A stretch of 64,000 nucleotides of DNA from Dyadobacter arcticus (GCF_011762185.1 NZ_JAASQJ010000002.1:992001-1056000); one strand, 5' to 3'; shown: positions 48,273 through 57,054, numbered from the stretch's first letter. Made by a program: numbers and translations. Notes: generated by a model not told the origin, from the sequence alone.

Positions 48273-49715
48273 TTAAATGGTAACTCTTAATCTCGCGGTA
48301 GGGATGTTCAACTGTTCGCGGTATTTGGCAACGGTCCGGCGTGCTACCGAGTAGCCTTTTTCCGAAAGCATATCTGTGATTTGCTGATCGTTGTAGGGGT
48401 GCCTTTTGTCTTCTTCCCCCACTATTTCCCTGATCGCCTCCTGAATTTCCCGGTTGGAAACTTCCGTACCATCCTCGTTGGTAACCCCTTCGGTAAAAAG
48501 GTCTTTTAGCAGCACAATGCCAAATGGGGTCTGAACATATTTATTGGTTGTTACGCGGGATACGGTTGAAATGTCCATAAATATGATCTCAGCCACATCT
48601 TTGAGGATCATTGGACGCAATTTTTTGATGTCGCCTGTCTGGAAGTAATCGTATTGAAGCCTTACAATCGCTTTCAGGGTACTGAGCATTGTGTTCTCCC
48701 TTTGCTTGATCGCATCAATAAACCACTTCGCCGAGTTCATCTTGTTTTTCAGGAACTGATTGGTTGCTTTGTCGATCTTTTGCTCAGCCATTTTGGTAAA
48801 AAGCTTATTGAGCTTCAATGCAGGGCTATTGCCCCAGGTAAGTTGTACTTCAATCTCGCCATCCTCGGCATACCATAACATGAAGTCAGGCTTAATGCTT
48901 TCGTTAACGATTGAATCATTTCTCAGGCCCGACGCAGGTTTTGGATTGAGGGTAGTGATCAATTGAATGGCCTTTTTCAGAGATTCTTCATCCAGGCCGG
49001 TAATGCGCATTATTTTATCATAATTCCTTGATCCTAGTTCGTCGAAAGCATCACAAACGATCCGATATGCCCATTTCCAGGTCTCATTCTGCGTTTCCAT
49101 GCGGTTGAGCTGGATAAGCAGGCATTCTTTGAGGTCACTGGCCGCAATGCCGGGAGGGTCAAGCTGCTGGATCACTTTCAACATTGCATTCACCTCTTCG
49201 GGCTCAATGAACATGCTGTTTGCGAAGGAGATATCATCCGCGATAACATCACCTTCCCTCCTTAAAAATCCATCTTCGTCCAGTGAATCGAGAATGAAAT
49301 CGGCAACCAGCTGCTGCCTTTCATCCAATCTTAAAAAATGCACCTGTTGTTTCAGCTCATCCCGAAAGGAAATTGCCTCCACCATCGGGCGCGTGTATAA
49401 TTCATTGTCGGCGGATTGGTTGTTTGCGTAGGTTTTGTAATCGGGAATATCGTCGTCCCTGAATTCGTCCCAATCGTAGTAATCCTGAACTGACGAATCT
49501 TCGCCTCCACCCTTATCCTCCGGATCCTGAAATTCGTCCGAGCTATCCTCAGAAGCATTCTCCTCTTTACCCTCCTCTAATATGGGATTTTCCTCAATTT
49601 CCTCTTTAATTCTTTGCTCCAGTTCCATGGTCGTCAAATGCAGAAGATTCAGCATTTGAATTTGTAATGGAGAATACTTTAAGGTTTGTCTTTGCGTCTG
49701 CGTTTGTCTTTGCAT
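48273..49715 (-). CDS. rpoN: RNA polymerase sigma-54 factor
   Basis: A 480-residue RpoN. The Gln-rich region I (QTQTQRQTLKYSPLQIQMLNLLHLTTMELEQ) binds activators, an acidic region II follows (about 45-100), then the core-binding domain (about 115-300) and the C-terminal DNA-binding domain with the RpoN box ARRTVAKYREQL near residue 460. Normal in length. It is the first gene of a tight three-gene operon (rpoN, ntrC-type, hybrid kinase). A Bacteroidota genome usually has one rpoN, so this sigma factor probably serves activators all over the genome, including the one at 24671. Confidence 0.96.
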   Translation of the reverse strand: MQRQTQTQRQTLKYSPLQIQMLNLLHLTTMELEQRIKEEIEENPILEEGKEENASEDSSDEFQDPEDKGGGEDSSVQDYYDWDEFRDDDIPDYKTYANNQSADNELYTRPMVEAISFRDELKQQVHFLRLDERQQLVADFILDSLDEDGFLRREGDVIADDISFANSMFIEPEEVNAMLKVIQQLDPPGIAASDLKECLLIQLNRMETQNETWKWAYRIVCDAFDELGSRNYDKIMRITGLDEESLKKAIQLITTLNPKPASGLRNDSIVNESIKPDFMLWYAEDGEIEVQLTWGNSPALKLNKLFTKMAEQKIDKATNQFLKNKMNSAKWFIDAIKQRENTMLSTLKAIVRLQYDYFQTGDIKKLRPMILKDVAEIIFMDISTVSRVTTNKYVQTPFGIVLLKDLFTEGVTNEDGTEVSNREIQEAIREIVGEEDKRHPYNDQQITDMLSEKGYSVARRTVAKYREQLNIPTARLRVTI

Positions 49716-49973
49716 ATAGCAACTAAGGGTAAAATTGTAATTTTCTTAATGGTTTAAATTTACTACTCTTTATCCAATCTACCCCCAAGCATTCTGCATC
49801 ATCCAAAAGATTGCGTAGTAATTTCCACAGACTGAGTATAATAATTAAGAATGTAGAGCTAATCCACATGGCTAAATTCGTTCAAATGGTCAGGAAACCC
49901 TTCTTTGGCATCATTGTCTGTTTCAAACAAAAATAAACAAAACGCTTGCCTTATTTATCTGACCCGATTTTAA
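49716..49973. other. Intergenic region upstream of rpoN
   Basis: AT-rich and without an ORF of coding character. It should hold the rpoN promoter on the minus strand; the best -7-like text is TAAATTTA (7 of 8), but no TTG lies at the right distance, so I do not mark it as a promoter. Confidence 0.4.
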
Positions 49974-50002
49974 AACAAAAAACCCCTCTTTTCAGAAGGG
50001 TT
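49974..50002 (-). terminator. Terminator of the ytxH operon
   Basis: Read on the minus strand, AACCCTTC (50002-49995) pairs with GAGGGGTT (49988-49981) with a one-base irregularity, followed by a run TTTTGTTTT. It lies about 22 bp after the stop of the 98-residue gene. Confidence 0.65.
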
Positions 50003-50024
50003 GTACTCTTAATTCGTGTGTGTT

Positions 50025-50321
50025 TTATGCGAAATCTGCTGGCTCTTCGTCGGTTGCTTTTTTGACCCATCGCAGTCCCCGCAAAAGCAACTCTCTCCCC
50101 TCTGGAACCGCATAATTAAGTATTACCTTTTCAATAGCAACTGCCGGGATAAGGTTAAGCGGTGCCGGCAAGCGCCTCATAACAGTCTTTGACAAAGCGC
50201 TAACGCCTAGCTGCATGCCGTTTGACGGATTAGCCGCGAAGAAGGATCGAATTTGGCCGATTGTATCTGCTATCGTAAGATCCGATTTTTTATTTGCTGA
50301 TGTAGTAATTTCGGTTTTCAT
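50025..50321 (-). CDS. Small hypothetical protein downstream of ytxH
   Basis: A 98-residue protein opening MKTEITTSANKKSDLTIADTI. There is no signal peptide; a weak hydrophobic stretch (PAPLNLIPAVAIEKVIL) could associate with a membrane. It ends KKATDEEPADFA. I start it at the ATG at 50321 because the longer frame to 50462 runs through the ytxH gene and the hairpin between. I do not recognise the family. Transcription with ytxH suggests a joint role in stress or envelope physiology, but no function is evident. Confidence 0.6.
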   Translation of the reverse strand: MKTEITTSANKKSDLTIADTIGQIRSFFAANPSNGMQLGVSALSKTVMRRLPAPLNLIPAVAIEKVILNYAVPEGRELLLRGLRWVKKATDEEPADFA

Positions 50322-50340
50322 ACTTTCTGAAAAATTGAAA

Positions 50341-50367
50341 TCCGACCGGGGAAGAACTCCGGTCGGA
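50341..50367 (-). terminator. Hairpin between ytxH and the small hypothetical gene
   Basis: TCCGACCGG (50341-50349) pairs perfectly with CCGGTCGGA (50359-50367) around a 9-nt loop. On the minus strand it is followed by TTTCAATTTTT, so it looks like an intrinsic terminator or attenuator that begins only about 10 bp after the ytxH stop. It would lower expression of the downstream gene relative to ytxH. Confidence 0.75.
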
Positions 50368-50376
50368 CTATTTGGC

Positions 50377-50661
50377 TTATAGGTTGTTGTATTCCTGTTT
50401 TGCTTGGTCAGCATATTCAGAGGCTTTGTTTGCTGCTTCATCTGCGTATGCCTTTCCTTCACTTTTCAATTCAGAAGCAGCGTTTTCAGCCTTTCCTTTG
50501 CTTTTTTCAAGTGCATCGATCAGGTCGCTCGCCAAACTATTCGTCTTTTTCTTAATCTTTTTGATTGTTTTGCTGCCGTCTTCCGGTGCAAAAAGTAAAC
50601 CGATTACAGCGCCTGCAACCGCAGCTGCTACTATCCCTAAAAATACTTTGTTACCTGACAT
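50377..50661 (-). CDS. YtxH domain-containing protein
   Basis: A 94-residue protein. One N-terminal membrane span (FLGIVAAAVAGAVIGLLFAP) is followed directly by EDGSKTIKKIKKKT, the YtxH signature (GLLFAPxxG), then an Ala/Lys/Glu-rich helix likely to form a coiled coil (EKSKGKAENAASELKSEG). YtxH proteins are often stress-induced but have no known biochemical role. The ATG at 50661 is preferred to a TTG at 50700. It lies back to back with the stand-alone receiver across a 351-bp gap and might share regulation. Confidence 0.82.
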   Translation of the reverse strand: MSGNKVFLGIVAAAVAGAVIGLLFAPEDGSKTIKKIKKKTNSLASDLIDALEKSKGKAENAASELKSEGKAYADEAANKASEYADQAKQEYNNL

Positions 50662-50918
50662 CTCTTTATTCGGATTATGATGAATAATATCTTTTTCCAA
50701 TTCTAAAAAATCCTATACCAGAATTCCCCCTCGGCATTTTTAATGCGTAAGTAGTTCATTTGTAAATAGTTAACATTACCCTTTTCATTTACATATTGCG
50801 TTACAGTTGTAAAATAAAATTCCTAAAAAGCGGAAAACCGGGATTCGATTCTACAAAAAGCATCTGTTTGTTTGAGCCGATCATTTGCTTAATTGTCAAA
50901 CCTTTCTGAGCGCCCTGA
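50662..50918. other. Regulatory-looking gap between ytxH and the stand-alone receiver
   Basis: No gene is seen. It holds two dyads marked separately (50761-50812), then a stretch with GGGATTCGATTC that resembles a tRNA T arm but has no other tRNA parts. The right end adjoins the -24/-12 promoter. Confidence 0.5.
50761..50812. promoter_or_regulatory. Candidate enhancer sites for a sigma-54 activator
   Basis: TGTAAAT (50761-50767) and ATTTACA (50787-50793) form a perfect 7-bp dyad with a 19-bp spacer. Directly after it, TTACA-GT-TGTAA (50801-50812) repeats the same TTACA/TGTAA half-sites with a 2-bp spacer. They lie about 130-185 bp upstream of the start predicted from the -24/-12 promoter, the usual range for NtrC-type binding sites. 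Which activator binds is not known. Confidence 0.4.
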
Positions 50919-50934
50919 TGGCAGGCTTTTTGCC
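50919..50934 (+). promoter_or_regulatory. Sigma-54 (-24/-12) promoter of the stand-alone receiver gene
   Basis: TGGCAGG-CTTT-TTGCC fits the consensus TGGCACG-N4-TTGCA at 10 of 12 fixed positions, with the essential GG (50920-50921) and GC (50932-50933) exactly 10 bp apart. The predicted start is near 50945, about 68 nt before the ATG at 51013. It is the best -24/-12 match I found in the intergenic gaps I read. Confidence 0.65.
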
Positions 50935-51012
50935 TCAATACATTTAAAAAGGCGCTTCCAGGTCGTCAAATCTGCTGCTAATGACCAAAAAATTTATTTA
51001 TAACACATCGCT

Positions 51013-51378
51013 ATGAAAATTGTTATTATTGAGGACGAGCAGGATTTGGGGGTGTTGTTACGCAATTTTCTAGTCAGACAACTAAACATATTGACGCCTG
51101 ATGCGTCCGTAAAAGTGGCGGCTTCTCTCATCGAAGGTATCGCTTGTATCAATGATTTAGGCCCGGATTGGATCTTTATCGATAATAACCTACCTGACGG
51201 CAAGGGAATTAATGAAATACAGCGCATCAAAAACGTTCACAAGGATAGGCACACGAAAGTGGTGATGATGAGCGCCATGACGAATTTAAAAGAGGAGGCT
51301 CTCAAAAATGGAGCAGATTTTTTTCTTGACAAACCTATCAGCTTCGTTGAGGTCCGCAACATCTTCGCTAATTATTAA
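51013..51378 (+). CDS. Stand-alone response-regulator receiver protein
   Basis: A 121-residue single receiver with no output domain. It has E7/D8 (IIEDEQD), phospho-acceptor D57 (WIFIDNNLPDG), S87-type switch position (VVMMSAM) and K107 (LDKPIS). Such proteins act as phosphotransfer intermediates or phosphate sinks, or as allosteric regulators. It lies 1.3 kb from rpoN and about 4 kb from a hybrid kinase that has its own receiver, and its promoter is of the sigma-54 type. This makes a feedback role in that pathway likely, though unproven. Confidence 0.88.
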   Translation: MKIVIIEDEQDLGVLLRNFLVRQLNILTPDASVKVAASLIEGIACINDLGPDWIFIDNNLPDGKGINEIQRIKNVHKDRHTKVVMMSAMTNLKEEALKNGADFFLDKPISFVEVRNIFANY

Positions 51379-51513
51379 AACTGCATTAGTTAGTTAAACC
51401 TGAACATCAAGGATAGTAGAAAAAAATTCGTATTCTGAGGATTGAACGCTTATCATCCGTAGAAACTATTTCTCAATCCTTTATTTTGAGTGAAAATCCC
51501 GCTTCAATATTAA

Positions 51514-51533
51514 AATCTGTTAAGATTCAGATT
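51514..51533 (-). terminator. Short hairpin at the end of the TPR gene
   Basis: Read on the minus strand, AATCTG and CAGATT (51533-51514) pair around an 8-nt loop and are followed by TTTTAATATT. The hairpin touches the stop codon of the gene. The stem is short, so the call is weak. Confidence 0.4.
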
Positions 51534-53808
51534 AGAAAAGTATAGGACATTTCGTCCCGGATTTCCCCCTCGAACCTGGCAGTTTCACTTTCTGGCTGTG
51601 GTAATGCACATGTTTCTTTTTAGGCGAATTAGCCTTTTTCTTTTCGTAAGCTACCAGTTTGAAATCGTATTCCGGAATAAAGTAATCCTCTTTGTATTCA
51701 GCGACGGGCAGGGGCATATAATGTCTGCCTGGAAATGACAGCACGTCGTACTCATAATCATACAGGTAAATGGTCACAAAACCATCCCGGCTGTATTTAA
51801 TCCCAATGTCGGAAAATGGGCTATTCTCATCTGCCGAAGCGACCAGCCGCATCATTTCCTGCTGTTTTCCTTTTGCTAAAACCGTCATATTGTATTGGAA
51901 AACGCGGTGCAATGAATCAATCTGAATGGCCACGCCCAGGTAATATTTTGCATCTTTGATCCGCTCCTGGCCGGCATACATGATCGCCGTATTGTTTAAT
52001 GCACTCTTATCCTGATACGTCTGATAGCTCAGTTTCGCCTCGTCGTATTTTTCGAGATAGCGATACACATTTCCCTGATTCACATTGTAAAATTTTCGGG
52101 AAGGTGCAGCATTCATGGCCTTTTTAAAATCTTCAAACGATCCATCATACCGTGTGTTAGCCTCATTGACCTGGTGTTTCTGGTCATGCCTGTTTCCTAT
52201 ATACGCCTGCACGATCCCGTGATTGTTATGCAAAAAAGGCAGCTCAGGTTTTTCACGCACAAGACTGTCAAACAGTGCCATGGCTTTGTCCAGCTGATCA
52301 TTTTCCAGCAACACAATACCCCAGCCGTTCTGTGCATTCACATTGGCCGGATTCAAGGAAACCGCTTTTTGGAAAACCTTATAGCCTTTTTTATACATAT
52401 CGAAATGCATTAGCAGGCTTCCATAATTGCTCCACATCAGGTCGTAACCCTGTTCGTACTGTAAGCCTTTGGCAAGAAACTGTCCTGCTTCGGAAAACCT
52501 TTTTTGATCGATCATGATACTGCTCATACCTGCCAATGCTTCGTACCTGGCCGCATCGAGCTTAATGGCTTTCTGGAAATCGTCCTGCGCTTCGCTGGTT
52601 TTCTTGAGATAATATTCCGAGAAAGCCTTGGTCACAAACAAATCCGCGAAAAACTTATTATCCTCGCTCAAAGCCTTTTCCGCCTTTTTGAAGTCTTTAA
52701 GTGCCAGATCGTATTTCTTTTGGCCATAATAGGAAACTGCACGGCCGAGGTAGGCAGGCAGGTAAGTTGAATCCTTTTTGATAACCCGGTCGAAAAGGGT
52801 GAATGCGGTCTGATACTCGTGTTTGGAAAGATGAGTATTGGCAATTCCGGATTGCAGTGCAGGTGTTTCCCGCTTCAATGTGGAAGCAAGCTTATAATAC
52901 CGCTGTGCCTCGCTGATTTGCTGGAGACCGTACGAACAATGAGCAATGCCCAGATAGGCATCTCCGCGGAAAGTCCGGTCGTCCGTTTCCAAATAGGTTT
53001 GAAAAACAGCCTTTGCTGCCCCAAACTGGTTCAATGATAGTAATGCATTGGCATATCGGATCTGCGCCTTTGGATGCGTTCTGGCTACTTTTTCGAAATC
53101 CTTGACCGCCTTTTTCTCATTTCCGGTCCGCATCAGAATATCGCCTCTTTGCAGCCGGTAAGCCATTTCGTCCTTTTGGCGGATCGCGGTCGTGATCTCA
53201 TTTACCGCTTCCTCAGGTTGACCAAGATATTTGTACAACAGGCCAATATTGTAGTTCCATTTGCCTCCGGTGTTCTTCGCTGAATTACCATTTGCAAAGT
53301 CGACGGCCTCACTGTACTTCTTTTGTTTCGCAAAAGCGACGATGGTGTTCAATGTTCCGTGAGACCCTCCCGGAGATTCTGCAAAGTCGTTTCGCGCGTC
53401 AGCAAATTTTCCGGAAAGGAGACTAAATAATCCTCGGTTATAATGCATCTGACCATCCTGGGTACTCAGGTTGAGCTCTTCCATAATGTGCAGCGCCTTC
53501 TGATAATTGCCTGACAAAGCCAAAATCACGGCCTCATTGTTCATGCGCTGGGCCGAATCGCTGGATTGGAATGCCTGCTTATGGTACAATGCGTAAGCAG
53601 CCTGAAGATTTCTGATTCCGCGCTGGTAGGATTCTTCCCTGAGAAGAGCAGGGTTATTTTCTTCAAAAGATTTATTAAAAACAGGCAAAAGATCCTTGAC
53701 TATCTTCTGGCATTCACCAAAATCTTGCGCAGATGCTGCGTCAGGGCATATAGTCCTAAACATCAGCAACATACCCACAAAAATTAGCCAGTAGAATTTG
53801 TTTACCAT
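51532..53808 (-). CDS. Large exported TPR-repeat protein
   Basis: A 758-residue protein with a signal peptide (hydrophobic 5-19, likely cleavage after ASA-Q near 28). Nearly the whole chain is made of tetratricopeptide repeats (for example IRYANALLSLNQFGAAKAVF and YLGRAVSYYGQKKYDLALKD). The last 100 residues differ: a beta-rich part (SDIGIKYSRDGFVTIYLYDYEYDVLSFPGR) and a basic tail with KKKHVHYHSQK. I start at the ATG at 53808. It is probably a periplasmic or outer-membrane scaffold, with unknown partners. Confidence 0.85.
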   Translation of the reverse strand: MVNKFYWLIFVGMLLMFRTICPDAASAQDFGECQKIVKDLLPVFNKSFEENNPALLREESYQRGIRNLQAAYALYHKQAFQSSDSAQRMNNEAVILALSGNYQKALHIMEELNLSTQDGQMHYNRGLFSLLSGKFADARNDFAESPGGSHGTLNTIVAFAKQKKYSEAVDFANGNSAKNTGGKWNYNIGLLYKYLGQPEEAVNEITTAIRQKDEMAYRLQRGDILMRTGNEKKAVKDFEKVARTHPKAQIRYANALLSLNQFGAAKAVFQTYLETDDRTFRGDAYLGIAHCSYGLQQISEAQRYYKLASTLKRETPALQSGIANTHLSKHEYQTAFTLFDRVIKKDSTYLPAYLGRAVSYYGQKKYDLALKDFKKAEKALSEDNKFFADLFVTKAFSEYYLKKTSEAQDDFQKAIKLDAARYEALAGMSSIMIDQKRFSEAGQFLAKGLQYEQGYDLMWSNYGSLLMHFDMYKKGYKVFQKAVSLNPANVNAQNGWGIVLLENDQLDKAMALFDSLVREKPELPFLHNNHGIVQAYIGNRHDQKHQVNEANTRYDGSFEDFKKAMNAAPSRKFYNVNQGNVYRYLEKYDEAKLSYQTYQDKSALNNTAIMYAGQERIKDAKYYLGVAIQIDSLHRVFQYNMTVLAKGKQQEMMRLVASADENSPFSDIGIKYSRDGFVTIYLYDYEYDVLSFPGRHYMPLPVAEYKEDYFIPEYDFKLVAYEKKKANSPKKKHVHYHSQKVKLPGSRGKSGTKCPILF

Positions 53809-53930
53809 AGTCAATTAGAATGGCTCAAAAGCCACTAACCTACAAGGAAAGTTTCAGATTTGCAATTGTGGCTTTACGGGATTAATAAAATCCGCGTAAA
53901 ATATCATTTTTTCAATAAATAAGCTTATCC

Positions 53931-56246
53931 TCAAATCTGAGTTTTAGCGAACGCTTCCAGATATACTTCCTTCCCGTTTACAAGCAATGCCAATGCTTTT
54001 TCGGAAGTGTTTTCAATGATTACCTCCTGTTTTTTCACGGATATTTTCAGCCAGCTGCCTTGAAAACCGATCCGGAATGAATAGGAATTCCATTGATCGG
54101 GAATGTAAGGATTTAGCACTAACATCCCGTCTTTCACGCGCTGACCCGCAAAGCCTTTTACCACGCTCATCCAGGTACCAGCCATAGAAGTAATGTGCAA
54201 ACCATCTTCTGTATCATTATTGTAATCGTCGAGATCAAGCCGGGCGGTGCGCACATACATTTCATAAGCCTTTTCCTTCAACCCAAGTCCAGCCGCCAGT
54301 ATCCCGTGGACGCAGGGAGATAATGAGGATTCATGGACGGTCATGGGTTCATAAAACTCAAAATTCCTTCTGATCACATCAGGCTCGAAGTCCTCTTCAA
54401 ACAAATACAATCCCTGCAATACGTCCGCCTGTTTGATAAAACACGACCGGAGGATGCGGTCCCACGACCATCGCTGATTGATGGGACGCTGGTCTGCGAT
54501 GTCGTCGACGGTCAGGATTTCCTTGTCCAGAAACCCCTGCTGCTGCAAGTAAACCTTTCGGGTTTCATCATAAGGGAAATACATATTCTCCACAATGTGC
54601 TTCCAATCAGCCAGTTCCACATTCAATTGTAAATTGGTCTTGACAATGATCTCGTTCAGCTTTTTTGAATCATTTTCCCAAAGCCCGCCGATCGTTTCAA
54701 GGGTATACCGCAATGTCCAGCAGGCGATGTAATTGGTGTACCAGTTATTGTTCACATTGTTTTCATACTCGTTCGGCCCGGTGACGCCCAGCATGACATA
54801 CAGGTTTTTATCCTTCGACCAGGTAATTCTCTGTTTCCAAAATCTTGAAATTCCGATCAAAACTTCAAGGCCGAATTCCGGAAGATATGTTTTGTCGCCA
54901 GTGTACCTGGTATAATCGTAAATGGCAAAAGCGATAGCGCCGTTTCGGTGGATTTCTTCAAAGGTAATCTCCCATTCGTTGTGACATTCCTCACCATTCA
55001 TGGTGACCATCGGATATAATGCAGCGCCGCCGGTAAAGCCAAGTTTCTCAGCATTTTCAATGGCTTTTTGCAGGTGCTTATGTCTATATACGAGTAGGTT
55101 ACGCGCTACTTTTTGCTCGGCAGTTGCGAGGTAAAAAGGAATACAATACGCTTCGGTATCCCAATAAGTGCTGCCTCCATACTTTTCGCCGGTAAACCCT
55201 TTCGGTCCAATGTTCAGGCGTTCATCCTCTCCCGTGTAAGTTTGCCCAAGGTGAAAAATGTTGAATCGGATGCCCTGCTGGGCGGCTACATTTCCGTCAA
55301 TCGTAATGTCGTTCTTAGCCCATTTGTCGGCCCAGACCAGTATATGTTCTGTATACAACTGTTCAAAACCCTTTTCCGAAATGCGTGCGATGTAACTTTT
55401 TGCCGCATCCAGGAGATTTCCTGCCTCATAATTGGAAGAAGACAGGTTCACCGCATATTTGTAAACAGCAAGTTCTTCGCCTTGTTTAAGGTTAATTTTA
55501 ATGCTTGCGGAAACATATTTCTCTGTCTCAAAAGGCAGTGATTCCGGCTGAACATCCACTCCATTAACCGTTGCAGTGAACCGCATGCCAGTCGCTACCC
55601 GGAACCGCTCCACACCGTATGGATTCTCCTTGGTTTCCAGGATCAGGTAGCCACAATTTTCACTGGTTTCTCTCTCAATTTCATTCCAGAATGATTCGTT
55701 GTAATTGGAATCCCTGTTCCTGATATTACCGTCCAGGTAAGGCGTAATGATAAAATCTTCCTCAAAATTCAAGGGTGTAACGCTGTAACTGATCGCGCCA
55801 GACTCGTCGTCGGCCATGCTGCAAAAGCGTTTCGAATGGATTTTTAGTCTTTTCTCACCTGGCAGGATAACGGTCGCAAAGCGCTCCAATATTCCCTTCT
55901 TCATGTCCAGTACCCGGCTGAATTCCTCAATCTGGCAGGTGTTCAGATCCAGCATTTGCCCTCCAATCTGGACATCAATACCTATCCAGTTACATGCATT
56001 GAGCACTTTGGCGAAATAATTAGGGTAACCATTTTTCCACCAGCCAACCCTCGTTTTATCAGGAAAATAAACACCTGCCACATAATTCCCCAGCAACGTT
56101 TTTCCCGAATATCTTTCTTCAAAATTCCCTCTTTGCCCCATGCGACCATTTCCAAGGCTCATCAAACTTTCGGTAATCTCATTGTGCTCAGGGTGAAAGC
56201 CATTCTCTACGATGCACCATTCATCATGGGTGATGTAATTTTTCAT
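53931..56246 (-). CDS. GH65 alpha-glucoside phosphorylase, probably maltose phosphorylase
   Basis: A 771-residue cytoplasmic enzyme. It has an N-terminal beta-sandwich (about 1-270), an (alpha/alpha)6 barrel with the catalytic acid Glu in TGPNEYENNVNNNW (about 485), and a C-terminal beta-domain. The text TGPNEYENNVNNNWYTNY is typical of maltose phosphorylases rather than trehalose or kojibiose phosphorylases, which is a motif-level inference. Its reaction gives glucose plus beta-glucose 1-phosphate, the substrate of the pgmB product encoded 22 bp upstream. Confidence 0.88.
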   Translation of the reverse strand: MKNYITHDEWCIVENGFHPEHNEITESLMSLGNGRMGQRGNFEERYSGKTLLGNYVAGVYFPDKTRVGWWKNGYPNYFAKVLNACNWIGIDVQIGGQMLDLNTCQIEEFSRVLDMKKGILERFATVILPGEKRLKIHSKRFCSMADDESGAISYSVTPLNFEEDFIITPYLDGNIRNRDSNYNESFWNEIERETSENCGYLILETKENPYGVERFRVATGMRFTATVNGVDVQPESLPFETEKYVSASIKINLKQGEELAVYKYAVNLSSSNYEAGNLLDAAKSYIARISEKGFEQLYTEHILVWADKWAKNDITIDGNVAAQQGIRFNIFHLGQTYTGEDERLNIGPKGFTGEKYGGSTYWDTEAYCIPFYLATAEQKVARNLLVYRHKHLQKAIENAEKLGFTGGAALYPMVTMNGEECHNEWEITFEEIHRNGAIAFAIYDYTRYTGDKTYLPEFGLEVLIGISRFWKQRITWSKDKNLYVMLGVTGPNEYENNVNNNWYTNYIACWTLRYTLETIGGLWENDSKKLNEIIVKTNLQLNVELADWKHIVENMYFPYDETRKVYLQQQGFLDKEILTVDDIADQRPINQRWSWDRILRSCFIKQADVLQGLYLFEEDFEPDVIRRNFEFYEPMTVHESSLSPCVHGILAAGLGLKEKAYEMYVRTARLDLDDYNNDTEDGLHITSMAGTWMSVVKGFAGQRVKDGMLVLNPYIPDQWNSYSFRIGFQGSWLKISVKKQEVIIENTSEKALALLVNGKEVYLEAFAKTQI

Positions 56247-56268
56247 TTAAGATCGAAAGTGATGGGTG

Positions 56269-56913
56269 TTAATGTAAATCGGCAAATTTGAAACCTTCAA
56301 AACCTGCAATAACAATATCTGCCTCGGCGAGAACGGTCTTTACTCCAATTCCAACCGCTAGCATACCAGCCGATTTGGCGGACTGAATTCCTGCCACAGC
56401 GTCTTCAAATACCGCACAATTTTCGGGCTTAGTTTGCAAATCCTCAGCGCCCATCAGGAAAACCTGCGGATCGGGCTTGCCTTTTGTGATGCGGTTGCCA
56501 TCGACGATCGTATCAAAGTAACGCAGCATGTCAATGCTATTAAGAATGATCGTGGCATTTTTACTGGCCGAACCCAGCCCCATTGGGATCGACAATTGTT
56601 TAAGTTCATCCATGAAAGTGCGCACACCGGGCAGGACATCATTTGGCGTCATTTGTTTGCACAGTTCGAGGTACCTAAGGTTTTTTTCAGTCGCACGCGC
56701 CAATCTTTCTTCTTTGCTGAGTGTGATCCCGCCAATAGAAAGGATAATGTCCAATGATTCCATCCTGCTGATCCCTTTCAATTGCTCATTTTGTTCGAGC
56801 GTCAGATCAAAACCCAGATCATTTGCGAGCCTGCGCCAGGCAATGTAATGGAACTTCGCCGTATCCACGATCACTCCATCCAGGTCAAAAAGGCAGGCTT
56901 TAATTGAGGGCAT
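56269..56913 (-). CDS. pgmB: Beta-phosphoglucomutase
   Basis: A 214-residue HAD-superfamily mutase. It has the nucleophile motif FDLDGVIVDTA (D10, D12), cap residues KGISRMESLDIIL, GSASKNA, and the second acidic motif AVFEDAVAGIQSAKSAGM. It converts beta-glucose 1-phosphate to glucose 6-phosphate. It is followed by the GH65 gene (gap 22 bp), so the two form a maltose-degrading operon. A divergent GH13 gene lies 141 bp away. Confidence 0.92.
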   Translation of the reverse strand: MPSIKACLFDLDGVIVDTAKFHYIAWRRLANDLGFDLTLEQNEQLKGISRMESLDIILSIGGITLSKEERLARATEKNLRYLELCKQMTPNDVLPGVRTFMDELKQLSIPMGLGSASKNATIILNSIDMLRYFDTIVDGNRITKGKPDPQVFLMGAEDLQTKPENCAVFEDAVAGIQSAKSAGMLAVGIGVKTVLAEADIVIAGFEGFKFADLH

Positions 56914-57054
56914 ATTATTTCAAATTTAATATCTTGCAAAATAGTAAAAAATCCCTTCCTCCTGCGTTATGGCCAAACTATCGCTTATTTGGGGATTAGT
57001 TCATACTTTCATGAACTACCTTTCCTTATTCCGGACTGAACATTCAAACTTATT

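Noticed and set aside
50835..50860. tRNA-like T-arm text (GGGATTCGATTC)
   Set aside because: No acceptor stem, anticodon arm or D arm could be built around it.
51438..51480. Terminator after the stand-alone receiver
   Set aside because: AGGATTGA and TCAATCCT can pair, but the 27-nt loop is too long for a convincing intrinsic terminator.
53873..53900. Terminator after the GH65 gene
   Set aside because: An imperfect stem (one bulge) is present but it is not followed by a T run on the minus strand, so I left it out.
56970..56985. Possible -24/-12 promoter before the GH13 gene
   Set aside because: GG-N10-GC spacing is right (TGGCCAA-N4-TCGCT), but only about 8 of 12 positions agree, and such matches are expected by chance in a window this size.
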